A stretch of DNA of 64,000 bases. Origin: Ignavibacteria bacterium (GTDB lineage Bacteria; Bacteroidota; Ignavibacteria; Tepidaquicellales; Tepidaquicellaceae). Position numbers and translations under genes: made by a program. The notes under the pieces were generated by a model. It had not been told where the DNA came from. It ran no database searches and saw only the letters and a program-made list of their open reading frames with translations. The stretch spans positions 62,001 to 126,000 of the forward strand of contig JAQTLX010000006.1 of the NCBI GenBank assembly GCA_028714695.1, read 5' to 3'. This document shows, piece after piece, positions 28,313 through 38,090 of the stretch; position 1 is the first letter of the stretch; each line of letters begins with the position of its first letter.

Positions 28313-29632
28313 TTATTTTTCTTTTTTAGTTTCCTTTTTGCTTTCTTTTTTCTTTTCCTTTGCCTGTTCGGTAACCGATTTCTTTACTTCCTCAACTTCG
28401 GTAATAGTTGCATTTTCTATTATGAAATCAACTACCTTATTGTTTAGAACAGAATTCTTTACGTCATCGTTCTGTTTATAAAATTCGAACAGTTTATCCG
28501 CGGGAAGATTGTACATCTTTGCATTCTTCTCGGCAAATTTCATAATGTCATCGTCATTTACTTCAATTTTTTCCTGGTCGATAAGTTTTTCTTTTATAAG
28601 GAACCACTTGCCCGTAAATAGCGCGTCACCTCTGCTGCTATTTCTGAATTCTTCTTCATTTATTTCATGATTGTGGCCTTTATGCTCTTCTTTATATCCT
28701 TTGAAATAATCGTCGAGTATCGAGTCCACATATTTGTCCGGGACTTTGACTTCATTAAGTTTCACTACTTCGGCAACTGCTTTGTTTCTGATATCCTGTT
28801 CGCCGTGTTCGTTATATGCTTTCGCAATTTCTTCTCTGAGGAAATTTCTTAATTCTTCTTCTGTCTTAATATCGTCTTTACCCGAAAACTTCTTGAATGT
28901 TTCTTCATTCATTTCGGGATAGATAACTTTTTCGACCTTTGTACATTTCACTCTGAGTTTTACAGGATTGCCGTCTTTATCTTTTGAATCCACTTCTCTC
29001 TCTTCGCCTTCTTTAATTTTTTGAAGGGCTTTCTTATATTCCTTTGAAAGGTAATCGCTGTTAAGATAGAATCTGAGATTCTTTTCCTCTTTGCCTTCGA
29101 TGGGATTGCCGGCTTCATCAAGTTCAACAGTATCAATTGTTACCATATATTCGTTATCAAGCGCCTGTCCGTCGATTTCGAAAGTTGCGTTTTTAAATCT
29201 GACGTACTGAAGTTCTTCATCAACTAGCGATTCATCGATTACATATTTTGTTTTTGTAAGTTCTATGCCTTTTACGGTTGAAAGTACGACTTCGGGAATT
29301 ATTTCGAATTCTACTTTTACCGTAAGGGTTTCTTTCGGTTTGTAATCGAGATCGGTTATTGTTCCTGTTCCGACTATCGGAATTTTATTCTCTATCAGAT
29401 AATTTCTGAAAATTTCGTTTGCAATGTCTTCGAGTGCAGAATATTCAATTGCATCGTTGTACATTTTCTTTATCATGCTTAAAGGCGCTTTACCTTTTCT
29501 GAAACCCGGTAACTGCACTTTTTTCCTGTAATCATTAAGCGCTTTTTCAAAATGGGGCGTTAATTCCTCGTAAGTTAATTTTGCAACTAATTCTCTTTTA
29601 CAATTTTCAGATTCTATTATATTTATGTCCAC
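28313..29632 (-). CDS. tig: Trigger factor, ribosome-associated chaperone/PPIase
   Basis: The 439-residue protein has the three trigger-factor domains. The ribosome-binding N-terminal domain carries the tail-loop signature GFRKGKAP (residues 43-50). A central FKBP-like region (about 150-240) and a helical C-terminal chaperone domain follow, ending in a Lys/Glu-rich tail. The start is GTG at 29632, giving [15 protein letters not shown], the normal family N-terminus. Tig binds nascent chains at the ribosome; coupling to clpP is conserved across many bacteria. Confidence 0.95.
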   Translation of the reverse strand: MDINIIESENCKRELVAKLTYEELTPHFEKALNDYRKKVQLPGFRKGKAPLSMIKKMYNDAIEYSALEDIANEIFRNYLIENKIPIVGTGTITDLDYKPKETLTVKVEFEIIPEVVLSTVKGIELTKTKYVIDESLVDEELQYVRFKNATFEIDGQALDNEYMVTIDTVELDEAGNPIEGKEEKNLRFYLNSDYLSKEYKKALQKIKEGEEREVDSKDKDGNPVKLRVKCTKVEKVIYPEMNEETFKKFSGKDDIKTEEELRNFLREEIAKAYNEHGEQDIRNKAVAEVVKLNEVKVPDKYVDSILDDYFKGYKEEHKGHNHEINEEEFRNSSRGDALFTGKWFLIKEKLIDQEKIEVNDDDIMKFAEKNAKMYNLPADKLFEFYKQNDDVKNSVLNNKVVDFIIENATITEVEEVKKSVTEQAKEKKKESKKETKKEK

Positions 29633-29691
29633 TTTTTGAAGATTTTATTTGAAAAAAAGTAAGATATCTATTATGAAAAGCATAAACAATG

Positions 29692-29733
29692 CAGTAAAAA
29701 CAGCAGTTTCCTGCATTTACTGCGGGAAACTGC
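29692..29733 (-). terminator. Terminator of the LEA14-like lipoprotein gene
   Basis: Stem GCAGTTTCC/GGAAACTGC (29703-29711 and 29725-29733) followed on the minus strand by TGTTTTTAC, ten bases past the stop. Confidence 0.65.
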
Positions 29734-29742
29734 ATAAATTCA

Positions 29743-30351
29743 TTAATTCCGTCCTTTAAATTCTTTATCGATTACCGTAAGTTCACCCGGATATGTGAAT
29801 GGTCCGATGAAAGTATCGATTGTAGGCTTTATTTTAAGGCTTAATCTCGCCGGTGAGCCGTTAGCGCCGCCAATACCCAGAACTATGCCGACAAGATTCT
29901 GAAGTCCCTGATTTTTAAAGAACTGCAATATATCAACGTTCATTGTAAGAGGAATTGTCGCAGTTTTCCCTACTCCGGGAATTGTAATCGGGTTCGGAAT
30001 ATCACCCGCGATGGTTTCAACGTCATCTATTAGAAGTCTCCAGTTTAGAGAGCGAATCATATCCGAAGAATTCGGAGAGCCTCCGCTGCCTTCAGGATTT
30101 TTCGCAAGAAGATTAAGAGTAAAACTGGCGGGTAGTTTACCCGAACTGAAAACATTTGTCAATTTTAATATATCAAGCGGGTTTATATTGGAAAAACTCG
30201 AGATTTTTGAAACGTCCACTCCGCTGACACTCATGCCCGAAACACTTCCGAGTTTCCACTGAAGCCTTTCTGCATTAGTTATCGCATCCTTAATTCCTGA
30301 ACAGGACGTAAGTACAAAAGCAAATAATAACAAAAATAGTAATTTTTTCAT
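29743..30351 (-). CDS. LEA14-like (LEA type 2) lipoprotein
   Basis: Translation most likely starts at the ATG at 30351, giving a lipoprotein signal MKKLLFLLLFAFVLTSC with lipobox LTSC; the longer frame from 30384 would only add an unlikely leader. The 202-residue product is beta-rich. The pattern NPEGSGG ... LNWRLLIDDVETIAGDI ... ITIPGVGKTATIPLTMNVD is that of the LEA14/WHy domain, an immunoglobulin-like fold found in stress-related proteins. It is probably tethered to the inner face of the outer membrane. Function unknown. It lies downstream of the NtrC-type regulator on the same strand, 39 bp after its stop. Confidence 0.82.
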   Translation of the reverse strand: MKKLLFLLLFAFVLTSCSGIKDAITNAERLQWKLGSVSGMSVSGVDVSKISSFSNINPLDILKLTNVFSSGKLPASFTLNLLAKNPEGSGGSPNSSDMIRSLNWRLLIDDVETIAGDIPNPITIPGVGKTATIPLTMNVDILQFFKNQGLQNLVGIVLGIGGANGSPARLSLKIKPTIDTFIGPFTYPGELTVIDKEFKGRN

Positions 30352-30390
30352 AGAAGTAGTTTTAATTTTCAAAATATGTAACAAAAAAAA

Positions 30391-31770
30391 TTAACGTTCA
30401 ATTCCTAATTGTTTGAGAATTTTTCTAAACCCCTGCGGAGTTAGTTGAGCAATTTTACAGGCTTCCGATACTTTTCCGTCAAATGTATCAAGAAGTGATT
30501 CGAAATACTGTTTCTTTATCTTATTATCGAAATCGCGGTATGATGACATAAATTCCGCATCTTTGAACTGAATATTTCTATCAAGCCCTGATTTTCTTCT
30601 TCGAATACTCGGAAAATATTCAAGCGTAAGTATTTGATTTTCAGAGTAAGTGAGAGCATGCTTGATTGAATTCGACAGTTCCCTCACATTCCCTTTCCAT
30701 TCATACTCCAGAAATGCATCCAATACGTCTTTGTGGAATGAGTAGTCGTGATTTATGAACTGCGCTGTGTATTTTTTCAGAAAGTAATTCGCAAGCGGCA
30801 CAATATCGTCTCTTCTTTCCCTTAGCGGCGGTATTTTTAGCGTAACACCCGTTATCCTGTAAAAGAAGTCTTCCCTCAGTTTGCCTTTGTTAATCAATTC
30901 TTCGAGATTATCATTCGTTGCCATAATTACCTGAACATCCAGATTTATTTCGCCTTTGCGCGGATCATGTCCGACTCTCGTAATTGTCTTATATTGCATG
31001 AAATGCAGAAGTTTCAGTTGTATCGATTCAGACAGGTTTGAAATCTCGGGAATATATACAATTCCCTGATTTGCGGATTCGAACTTACCGACTTTCATCC
31101 TGTCCGCGCCCGTGAATGCGCCTTTTTCATGTCCGAACAATTCCGATTCAAGCAGTGTTTCGGTCAAAGTTCTGATTGGAACTGATATGAATGCTTTATC
31201 TTTCCTTTTGCTACGCTGGAAAATCTGAGTCGCTATCATATCCTTACCCACGCCCGTCTCGCCGCTAAGAAGCACGTCGAAATTGAGATTCGCGAGTCTT
31301 GATATCTCAAAATTCACTTTCTTCATTTCTTCGCTCGCAAAAACGAAAGAATCGTCCGTCAGCATATTCTGATTCTGAAGACCCGATATATTCAATCTCA
31401 GGCGTTTCTGCTGCAGAGCCTGATTAATTTTTTCTTTCATAAGGTCAACGTGAAAATCTTTTGAAAGAAAATCGTATGCGCCGAGACGCATCGCCTTCAC
31501 CACATATTTTATTTCATCGAATTCAGTGACAATAATTACAGGCAGATAAGGATCAATTTCATTGTGTATCCTTTCAAGCAAATCCAGTCCGTGAATATCG
31601 GGCAATTGAAGGTCAAGGAGCAGCACGGCTACCTGATTCTTCTGCAGAAGTTCAAGACCTGTATTTGCCGTATCAGCCGTAATAATTTCAAATTTGTCAC
31701 GGAGCATTAGTTTTAAATCCTCTGTGAATTCTCTGCTGTCGTCAATGATTAAAACGATATCCTTTTCCAT
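30391..31770 (-). CDS. Sigma-54-dependent response regulator (NtrC family)
   Basis: The protein, 459 residues from the ATG at 31770, has a receiver domain (1-120) with Asp in LLLDLQLPD. An AAA+ domain (about 140-370) follows with Walker A GETGVGKD and the sigma-54-contacting motif GAFTGAD, and then a Fis-like helix-turn-helix (ACKIAQLTPQGFRKIL) at the C-terminus. It should activate sigma-54 promoters when phosphorylated. An in-frame TTG at 31779 would overlap the kinase gene; the ATG one base after the kinase TAG is better. The pair is thus a translationally coupled two-component system. Confidence 0.94.
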   Translation of the reverse strand: MEKDIVLIIDDSREFTEDLKLMLRDKFEIITADTANTGLELLQKNQVAVLLLDLQLPDIHGLDLLERIHNEIDPYLPVIIVTEFDEIKYVVKAMRLGAYDFLSKDFHVDLMKEKINQALQQKRLRLNISGLQNQNMLTDDSFVFASEEMKKVNFEISRLANLNFDVLLSGETGVGKDMIATQIFQRSKRKDKAFISVPIRTLTETLLESELFGHEKGAFTGADRMKVGKFESANQGIVYIPEISNLSESIQLKLLHFMQYKTITRVGHDPRKGEINLDVQVIMATNDNLEELINKGKLREDFFYRITGVTLKIPPLRERRDDIVPLANYFLKKYTAQFINHDYSFHKDVLDAFLEYEWKGNVRELSNSIKHALTYSENQILTLEYFPSIRRRKSGLDRNIQFKDAEFMSSYRDFDNKIKKQYFESLLDTFDGKVSEACKIAQLTPQGFRKILKQLGIER

Positions 31771-31771
31771 T

Positions 31772-34585
31772 CTAAACAACGTTTAATGTTATGATAAATT
31801 TTGTACCGTTTATATATGTTGAATCCAATTGCATTTTGCCGCCGTATTTTTTTACCGTATTGTTTGCATAACTCAGACCAAAACCTCTATGTTCCCCTTT
31901 TGTTGAAATGCCTCTGCCGAACATCTGTTTCTTCAATCTCTCGGGCAGACCGGGACCGTTATCTGCGAACTCAAGCACTATTGTATCATTGTCCCTGCTG
32001 CATTTTATATCTATTTGATTCACTGAATTATTACTCCGGTAACTTTCAAAAGCCTCATAAGAATTTTTTAAAAAAATACTCAACAATTCGGTAAGTTCTG
32101 CGCTGTTGAAGACTATCTTCAAATCTTCGCAATTTGATGTACGGTTAATTTTAACTTCCTGATTTGCGGATTCGAATTTTCCGCATACCACTTTGAATAC
32201 TTCCTCGATATCCGAAGTGAAACTTTCTTCAAGATTCCTTGTAATAATTTTGATGCAGGAAATACTGTTACGCGTCAGTTCGACAATTTCGCCTGATTTA
32301 ACCGTCAAACCCGAAATACCTCTGTTCCTCCTGATGGACTCCTGTAATTCTATTAATCTGTTTTTAAGAACCCGTGAACTGGAAATCAGTTTTTCATTCG
32401 CTTTGAACAATTCATTATAGACAGTGATTCTCGGCATATCTTTTAGTATAACGTTCAACTGCGCGGAAATAAATTCAATCTGCGGGTAAACGGTTATATT
32501 AAATTCGGTAAGCAGCAGTTCGAACCTTGCAACCAGTTTATTCCGGTTCTCGACACTCTGCAAATCATCGGGTGTTTCAAGATAATTGATATTGAGCAGG
32601 AATAAAGAAATCCTGTTAAGACACATAAGAGAACTTTCGCCGTGTTTAAATGCTTTCACTTTGGATATTAGACTGTAGAAAGTATCTCTCCCTGGTTCGA
32701 CATTAAGGTTTATGGCATCGTCTTTGCGTTCCCAGATAATTGCCTGAATAAGATTATTCGGAAGCATTTTTGCGTGGCTTTCGACAAAGACAAGGCTGCC
32801 GTTTTTTCTTTTAAGATATCGTTTTAGAATAATTGTTTTTCCTTCGACTGCTTCCGCAAATTTAAACGGAGTTTTTGCCAGTTCAGGTTCGTACACCAGG
32901 TCTATAATACTCACTCCTGTCAGTTCCTTCTTTGAAAATCCCAGTATCTCGCATGCTTTATTATTGACGTTTATTATTACGCTGTTTGTATCACAAATAA
33001 ATATTGCGTCAACCGCTTCTTCTATTATCATCTGATAATTCTGATGCGATTTCAGAGTTTTTTCGTATAATTTTTTATCCGTTATATCTTCAAGAAGGAA
33101 AAAGCGGCCGAGATATTTTCCGTTTGAATCGTTTAATATGGATGAGAAACGTCTTAGCGTCCTGCCGTTTATTAGTTCGACTTCATCCTCAAAAGAAATT
33201 TGATTCTCCGGTCTGCTGTACCGCATGGAGGCTTCAATAAATTTTTCCTTTTCAATAATAAAACTTGAACACAATTCCCTTACATGCGTGTTAGAGAGTT
33301 TCTGTAACGAAAAACTGGTATAATAATCGGTTATTCCCCAGAGGTCGCAAAACATTTCATTGACGTAAAGAATCTCATCGGAGTATAAATTCACGACATA
33401 GTAACCCAGTTTGGCGCTATGCGCCATAATCCTGAGGAGTGATTCATTCCAGAATGTTTTTTCCTGAAATTCGATTCTTTTGGATATATCACGCAGCACA
33501 CCGCAATAGTATACACCCTGCCCGTCATTAACTTTTGTAAGTATATTTTCCACCCAGATTATACCGCCGTCCGATTTGATGCATCTGAAGTTCTGCTGTA
33601 AATACTCCGGTTCATTCGCTTTCTTCCATTCTTCGAAATTCTTGATGAAGATTTCATAGTCTTCACTGAAAATAATATGCGGCAGAAAATTTTCCTTGCT
33701 GAGTTTTACGGGATCGTATCCGAGCAGATTTGTCACATTTGAGGATATAAAGCCGCCGTCCCTTCCGAGTTCGTATAAAACTATACCCGAAAAATTGTTG
33801 AGTATTGCACCGAGTCTGTATCGTGTGTTTATTAATTCCTGAAATGATTTCTTTGTTTCCGTTATATCTCTCCCTAATATTTGAAATTCCGAAATATTCC
33901 CGTCTTCGTCAAAAACAGCAACGCCTTCAGCATGAAGCCATTTAATGCCATGATTTGTAATTAACCTTATTTCAATATCGTCTCTGTGCGGGGGCTGCTT
34001 AAGTCCTTTAATTTTATCGGACATCAGGCTCAAATCATCAGGATGGATAAAATTCAGAACGTTTTTTTGAAGAAGTTCCGCATTGCTGACTCCCATAAAC
34101 TCACAGCAGGCATCGTTAGCGTATGTAATGATACTGTCTTTATTCGTTCGCGCAATTATATTCGTATGCAGTTTGACCAGACTCTTATAACGCTCTTCCG
34201 TTTCTTCGAGTTCTTTAATTGTCTTTTTCAATCCTGTAATTTCAAATAAACTTACCGATACATACATAACCGGGGTGTCTTCTTCCGCGAGAGGGGTAAC
34301 AAAGGCTTCGTAAAATAAAGTTTCACTGTTATCCATCGCAAATGTAAGTTCTATTTTTACCGGGTTTCCTTTAAATGCCTTTTCGAATGCGGATTTGAAT
34401 TTTTCTACGTTTTTCGGTGTAAGTAAATTGAGGAATGGTTCTCCTTTGCGGATTTCATGACCCGTGTATTTTTTTATATAATTGAATGTAAATTCATTGA
34501 AGAAATGGAAACAAAAGTTTCTATCTATAATTACGTTTATATATGCCGCTTTGCCGGTTAGTTTATAAATGGTATCCTCATTCAT
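31772..34585 (-). CDS. Multi-PAS sensor histidine kinase paired with the NtrC-type regulator
   Basis: The 937-residue protein has no obvious membrane segment, so it is probably cytosolic. About five PAS domains cover residues 1-640, several ending in the PAC-like pattern GRDITE or LEDITDK. The C-terminal HATPase domain is clear: N box FLKNSYEAF, G1 FADNGPGLP and G2 HRGFGLSYA. The dimerisation region between the last PAS and the ATPase (about 645-790) is atypical: it contains a single His, in FKHGESS, and no standard H-box. It may use that His or be a divergent NtrB-like subtype. It is transcribed with the regulator gene, which starts one base after its stop. Confidence 0.9.
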   Translation of the reverse strand: MNEDTIYKLTGKAAYINVIIDRNFCFHFFNEFTFNYIKKYTGHEIRKGEPFLNLLTPKNVEKFKSAFEKAFKGNPVKIELTFAMDNSETLFYEAFVTPLAEEDTPVMYVSVSLFEITGLKKTIKELEETEERYKSLVKLHTNIIARTNKDSIITYANDACCEFMGVSNAELLQKNVLNFIHPDDLSLMSDKIKGLKQPPHRDDIEIRLITNHGIKWLHAEGVAVFDEDGNISEFQILGRDITETKKSFQELINTRYRLGAILNNFSGIVLYELGRDGGFISSNVTNLLGYDPVKLSKENFLPHIIFSEDYEIFIKNFEEWKKANEPEYLQQNFRCIKSDGGIIWVENILTKVNDGQGVYYCGVLRDISKRIEFQEKTFWNESLLRIMAHSAKLGYYVVNLYSDEILYVNEMFCDLWGITDYYTSFSLQKLSNTHVRELCSSFIIEKEKFIEASMRYSRPENQISFEDEVELINGRTLRRFSSILNDSNGKYLGRFFLLEDITDKKLYEKTLKSHQNYQMIIEEAVDAIFICDTNSVIINVNNKACEILGFSKKELTGVSIIDLVYEPELAKTPFKFAEAVEGKTIILKRYLKRKNGSLVFVESHAKMLPNNLIQAIIWERKDDAINLNVEPGRDTFYSLISKVKAFKHGESSLMCLNRISLFLLNINYLETPDDLQSVENRNKLVARFELLLTEFNITVYPQIEFISAQLNVILKDMPRITVYNELFKANEKLISSSRVLKNRLIELQESIRRNRGISGLTVKSGEIVELTRNSISCIKIITRNLEESFTSDIEEVFKVVCGKFESANQEVKINRTSNCEDLKIVFNSAELTELLSIFLKNSYEAFESYRSNNSVNQIDIKCSRDNDTIVLEFADNGPGLPERLKKQMFGRGISTKGEHRGFGLSYANNTVKKYGGKMQLDSTYINGTKFIITLNVV

Positions 34586-34874
34586 ATTAAGAATCTATAC
34601 TTTTCTTATTTATATTTAAATATAAATTTTAATATCGTTATTTTGGAAACATTAGGTTTCATGATTGGGGATGGACAAAAAAATAGGAGAGCTGTTTCCC
34701 CGTCAGCCCTCCTCATCTACCTCATTTATTAGGAGTGAAAGTATAGGTAGGTAAAACTTATGCAACTTTGATAATATAACATTCATTGGTTCATATAAAA
34801 TTCCATAAAAACTAAATATTTTTAAAAAAATTTCAACTCTAATATAAAATTGTTATTTTACACATACATAGATT

Positions 34875-35975
34875 ATGCTAATAAATAAAAAATATTACAG
34901 AACAATATGGAACGACTCAAAAAAGTACCCTTCCGTATATGCAATCGACCAGAATCTCCTTCCATTTAAATTCAAAACATTCAGAATTAAATCATCCGAT
35001 GAAATTTTTTCTGCAATAAAAAATATGAACGTGAGAGGGGCGCCTTTAATCGGCGTTGCTGCAGCATACGGTATTTATTTTGCCTGTGTTGAAGCAAAGT
35101 TGAAATATAAGAGAGTAAAAGAACGATGGAATTATATACAAAAAAAGTATAAATATTTATTATCAGCCCGGCCTACATCAGTAAATCCGAAATGGGCTAT
35201 GGATAAAACACTCGATGCGGTAAAAAATATATGCGATTTTGACGAATTGATTTTTAAAGCACTCGAGACCGCTAAAATGATTGCTGATGAAGATGCGGAA
35301 AATTGCAGAATTATCGGCGAAACAGGATTAGAAATATTAAAGAAAATTTCACTGAAGAAAAAAGGAAAACCTGTAAGTATTCTGACCCATTGCAATGCAG
35401 GATGGCTGGCATGCATCGATTACGGTACGGCGGCTTCTCCCGTGTATGCTGCCGCGTCATTGGGCATTCCTTTGCACGTATGGGTAGAGGAAACCAGACC
35501 AAGGAATCAGGGAGCCAAATTAACGGCTTTCGAATTGGGACAGATGAATATTCCTCATACTATAATTACCGATAACGCAGGTGGATATGTCATGCAGAAA
35601 GGTCTTGTTGATATCGTCTTGACCGGCGCTGACAGAATTACGGCAAGAGGAGATGTCTGCAATAAAATCGGTACATACAAGACGGCATTGTCGGCTTATG
35701 ACAACAAAATTCCTTTCTACGTTTGCGCACCCGTTTCATCAATTGATTTTTCGATTCGGAACGGCTTGAATGAAATAGAGATAGAAGAAAGAAGCAACGA
35801 AGAAATAATTTATGCAGGGGAAGGGAAAAAGAGAACCAGACTTACTTCACCGGGAAGTCCGGTCAGAAATTTTGCTTTCGATATAACACCTGCCCGGCTT
35901 ATAAATGGCATTATTACGGAAAAAGGAATCACGAAACCCGATAAAAACAAAATTTCTAAATTATTTCATATATAA
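34875..35975 (+). CDS. mtnA: S-methyl-5-thioribose-1-phosphate isomerase
   Basis: MtnA isomerises methylthioribose-1-phosphate to methylthioribulose-1-phosphate in methionine salvage. The 366-residue protein belongs to the eIF2B-like family and shows NVRGAPLIGVAAAYG, the catalytic-Cys stretch THCNAGWLA, and the Asp-containing VLTGADRITARGDVCNKIGT. The rest of the methionine salvage pathway is not in this window. It is divergent from the PAS kinase across a 289-bp gap that holds only an imperfect hairpin (about 34685-34712). A bidirectional terminator follows. Confidence 0.95.
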   Translation: MLINKKYYRTIWNDSKKYPSVYAIDQNLLPFKFKTFRIKSSDEIFSAIKNMNVRGAPLIGVAAAYGIYFACVEAKLKYKRVKERWNYIQKKYKYLLSARPTSVNPKWAMDKTLDAVKNICDFDELIFKALETAKMIADEDAENCRIIGETGLEILKKISLKKKGKPVSILTHCNAGWLACIDYGTAASPVYAAASLGIPLHVWVEETRPRNQGAKLTAFELGQMNIPHTIITDNAGGYVMQKGLVDIVLTGADRITARGDVCNKIGTYKTALSAYDNKIPFYVCAPVSSIDFSIRNGLNEIEIEERSNEEIIYAGEGKKRTRLTSPGSPVRNFAFDITPARLINGIITEKGITKPDKNKISKLFHI

Positions 35976-36012
35976 AAAAAGTTACACGTGAATTAACCCG
36001 TGTAACTTTTTT
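35974..36012. terminator. Bidirectional terminator between mtnA and the small secreted protein gene
   Basis: AAAAGTTACACG (35977-35988) pairs with CGTGTAACTTTT (35999-36010); A-run before and T-run after. Confidence 0.9.
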
Positions 36013-36027
36013 CTAAACTTGTTTGCG

Positions 36028-36429
36028 TTACTTATATTTTACGGTCACGTATGCGGAGGCAAGTGTCGCCCCGTAGCAGTCACGCACATATACATGATAA
36101 TACCCGGCATCGTAGAATGTGACTTTTTTATAGAACCATACCCAGTCCGTCCCCATTCCGTCCTGAATTATTGATGTTGAAAAATCCTCTGAATAGTCTC
36201 TTGATACGTTGTAAATGTCATAACTGACGGAAGTACAGCCGACCTCATAAGGTAATCTCACGAGGAAATAAAAATATCCGCCGCCGCTGGGAATGTTAAA
36301 GGTACTGCTTTCTGTGATCGGATATCCCGATTTATCAACACCTTCGCAGAAATAAAGTGTTTGGGCATTTAATGAATTAAATACAGACAAAATGCCAAGA
36401 AATGCAAAAAGAAAGAATAATTTTTTCAT
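36028..36429 (-). CDS. Small secreted protein, unknown
   Basis: Not recognised. The 133-residue product has a strong signal peptide ending ...NSLNAQ, leaving a mature chain of about 110 residues. That chain is rich in aromatic residues and beta strands, with three Cys (FCEG, GCTS, DCYG) and an Ig/fibronectin-like strand rhythm ending AGYYHVYVRDCYG ... AYVTVKYK. This suggests a single extracellular beta-sandwich domain. It has its own upstream gap and a clean terminator shared with mtnA. Confidence 0.75.
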   Translation of the reverse strand: MKKLFFLFAFLGILSVFNSLNAQTLYFCEGVDKSGYPITESSTFNIPSGGGYFYFLVRLPYEVGCTSVSYDIYNVSRDYSEDFSTSIIQDGMGTDWVWFYKKVTFYDAGYYHVYVRDCYGATLASAYVTVKYK

Positions 36430-36587
36430 AGTTACTCCTTTCGATAATTTAATGAATATTCAAAGTTTATTACTATCGGAATATCAAAAAATTTTACGTT
36501 AAATTCAATATTAAGCGGAGTAAAAATAAAAAAAACAGGTATTCCATACGTTTTTTGAAAAACGCTCAGATATTTTCAGAAATGAAT

Positions 36588-36611
36588 AATAATGCCAAAA
36601 ACGGCATTATT
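36588..36611 (-). terminator. Possible terminator of the CxxCxGxG protein gene
   Basis: AATAATGCC/GGCATTATT perfect 9-bp stem with a six-base loop, just past the stop; the downstream tract on the minus strand is only moderately T-rich. Confidence 0.5.
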
Positions 36612-36620
36612 TAATTAATT

Positions 36621-36929
36621 TCACAGTTTTGATTTGTACTCGCGAATCTCAAGTTTACCGGTACCTCCGCAATACGGACATACAACTCTTCCAATTTTAA
36701 CGGAGACCGTACCTGCGCCTTTCTCGCTGCGTCCTGTGGCATTATCATCCCTGCTGAAATTATACATTGCAGTATTCAAATACCCGAGTCCCTGACAGTC
36801 ATGGCACTCAACCTTACTGATAACCAGATATACAGTTTTATTCTTGCCGGTATCTTTGCTGTCATCCTGGGAGAATGCATATATTGATGGCAGAAGTAAA
36901 AAACCCAATATCAAAATTGCAGTTTTCAT
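36621..36929 (-). CDS. Small exported protein with two DnaJ-like CxxCxGxG motifs
   Basis: The 102-residue protein has a signal peptide (...SIYAFSQ) and, in the mature part, the pair CHDCQGLGYL and CPYCGGTGKL separated by about 36 residues. Two CxxCxGxG repeats would make one zinc centre of the DnaJ cysteine-rich type, without J-domain or substrate domain. Function unknown; zinc binding or a redox role outside the cytoplasm is an inference. Confidence 0.78.
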   Translation of the reverse strand: MKTAILILGFLLLPSIYAFSQDDSKDTGKNKTVYLVISKVECHDCQGLGYLNTAMYNFSRDDNATGRSEKGAGTVSVKIGRVVCPYCGGTGKLEIREYKSKL

Positions 36930-37001
36930 AATTACCTCTTTTTAATGTGTTACCTATCTATACGTAATATAATATAAAAAGGTTACATTTGCCAATATTA
37001 T

Positions 37002-37454
37002 TTACAACCCAAATTGCCTCAGGTGATGGTCGAGATGCTTATACATAAGATTCCCCCACTCCTCAGGCGTTAATTTGCCTAAAAATGGGTGTTTTTGGCT
37101 GCTAATTTCGTTTTCCACGTTATCAGAGGCAAAATAATTTACCATTTCCAATAACTGCGATTTTGCAGAATCAAAATCAATATCGGCAGGCATTATATAT
37201 TCTTTTGCCGTTGGAGTGTTTTTTCTGAATTCGTCAGCATTAAGTATTTTATTCTTTAATATCTTTCCCATCGTTAGCATGAAAATATTGGATGTTGGTT
37301 TTATCTTACCAAGCGAGACCTTTAACCCCACTGAGCAATGACCCAGCATCTGAGCGGAATTCATTGTTCCCCAAAGCGGCTTTTTGTCTTTGGTTAATTT
37401 TTTTATTCTTTCCAATATTTCTTGAATATCGTTACTTTGCAGCAGGTTTTTCAT
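37002..37454 (-). CDS. DUF1569 family protein, copy A
   Basis: A 150-residue protein with the family pattern PLWGTMNSAQMLGHCSVGLK near the N-terminus (outline only) and HHLRQFGL at the C-terminus; the conserved His residues suggest a DinB/YfiT-like four-helix metal-binding fold. Enzymatic role unknown. The ATG overlaps the end of cutC by four bases (ATGA), so it is translationally coupled to it. A paralogue lies at 43501-43950. Confidence 0.88.
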   Translation of the reverse strand: MKNLLQSNDIQEILERIKKLTKDKKPLWGTMNSAQMLGHCSVGLKVSLGKIKPTSNIFMLTMGKILKNKILNADEFRKNTPTAKEYIMPADIDFDSAKSQLLEMVNYFASDNVENEISSQKHPFLGKLTPEEWGNLMYKHLDHHLRQFGL

Positions 37455-38089
37455 TTTGTTATTGAATTTATGATTTCAGTAGAAGATGAATGAAATTCGA
37501 AAGCATTTGTTGAGTTATATATATAAGTAATATTTTCTTTTCTTATTCCTCCGCCGGGCATAATAATTATTCTTTTTCCCGCCATCTTTATTAGTTCAGA
37601 AATCCATGCTGCACCTTTAGCGGCATTCTCTTTGCAGCCTGACGTAAGGATTCTATTGAATCCGCAGGAAATTATATCTTCAAGACCTTTCAATTGCTCT
37701 ATTGAATGGTCAAATGCTCTGTGAAATGTTGTCTGCATAGGTTTTGCAAGTTCAACAAGAACTTTGTTTCGCTCTACATCGATACTATGATATTGCGACA
37801 ATATCCCGAACACCACTCCGTTAATCCCTATAGACTTACAGTAAATTATGTCTTCCTTCATTAATTCAAATTCAGAATCGCTATAACAGAAAACTCCGCC
37901 TCCGGGGCGAATTATCACGTTTACGGGAATTTTGATATTATTTTTCGCCTTTGAAATAACGTCGCGCGAAGGAGTAACTCCTCCTGCACTTTTGTCATGG
38001 CATAATTCTATCCTGTCAGCGCCGGCTTTATCCGCCAGTACAGCAGACTCATAATCGAAACACGCTATTTCATATTTAATACCAGGCAA
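37451..38089 (-). CDS. cutC: CutC family protein
   Basis: The 212-residue TIM-barrel protein shows GADRIELCHDKSAGGVTPS and later TFHRAFDHSIEQL and ILTSGCKENA, the CutC signature blocks. CutC was named for copper homeostasis, although that role has been questioned. The start appears to be TTG at 38089, directly after the murI stop; no ATG is available before the conserved KYEIACFDYESA. The gene overlaps the DUF1569 start by four bases, so murI-cutC-DUF1569 forms a tight unit. Confidence 0.92.
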   Translation of the reverse strand: MPGIKYEIACFDYESAVLADKAGADRIELCHDKSAGGVTPSRDVISKAKNNIKIPVNVIIRPGGGVFCYSDSEFELMKEDIIYCKSIGINGVVFGILSQYHSIDVERNKVLVELAKPMQTTFHRAFDHSIEQLKGLEDIISCGFNRILTSGCKENAAKGAAWISELIKMAGKRIIIMPGGGIRKENITYIYNSTNAFEFHSSSTEIINSITK

Positions 38090-38090
38090 T

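Noticed and set aside
31771-31779. TTG start giving an overlap between regulator and kinase
   Set aside because: An ATG at 31770 sits one base after the kinase stop and gives a normal receiver N-terminus.
34680-34715. Imperfect hairpin as a terminator or riboswitch before mtnA
   Set aside because: It has a mismatch and no T-run, lies between divergent genes, and does not match a riboswitch consensus I know.
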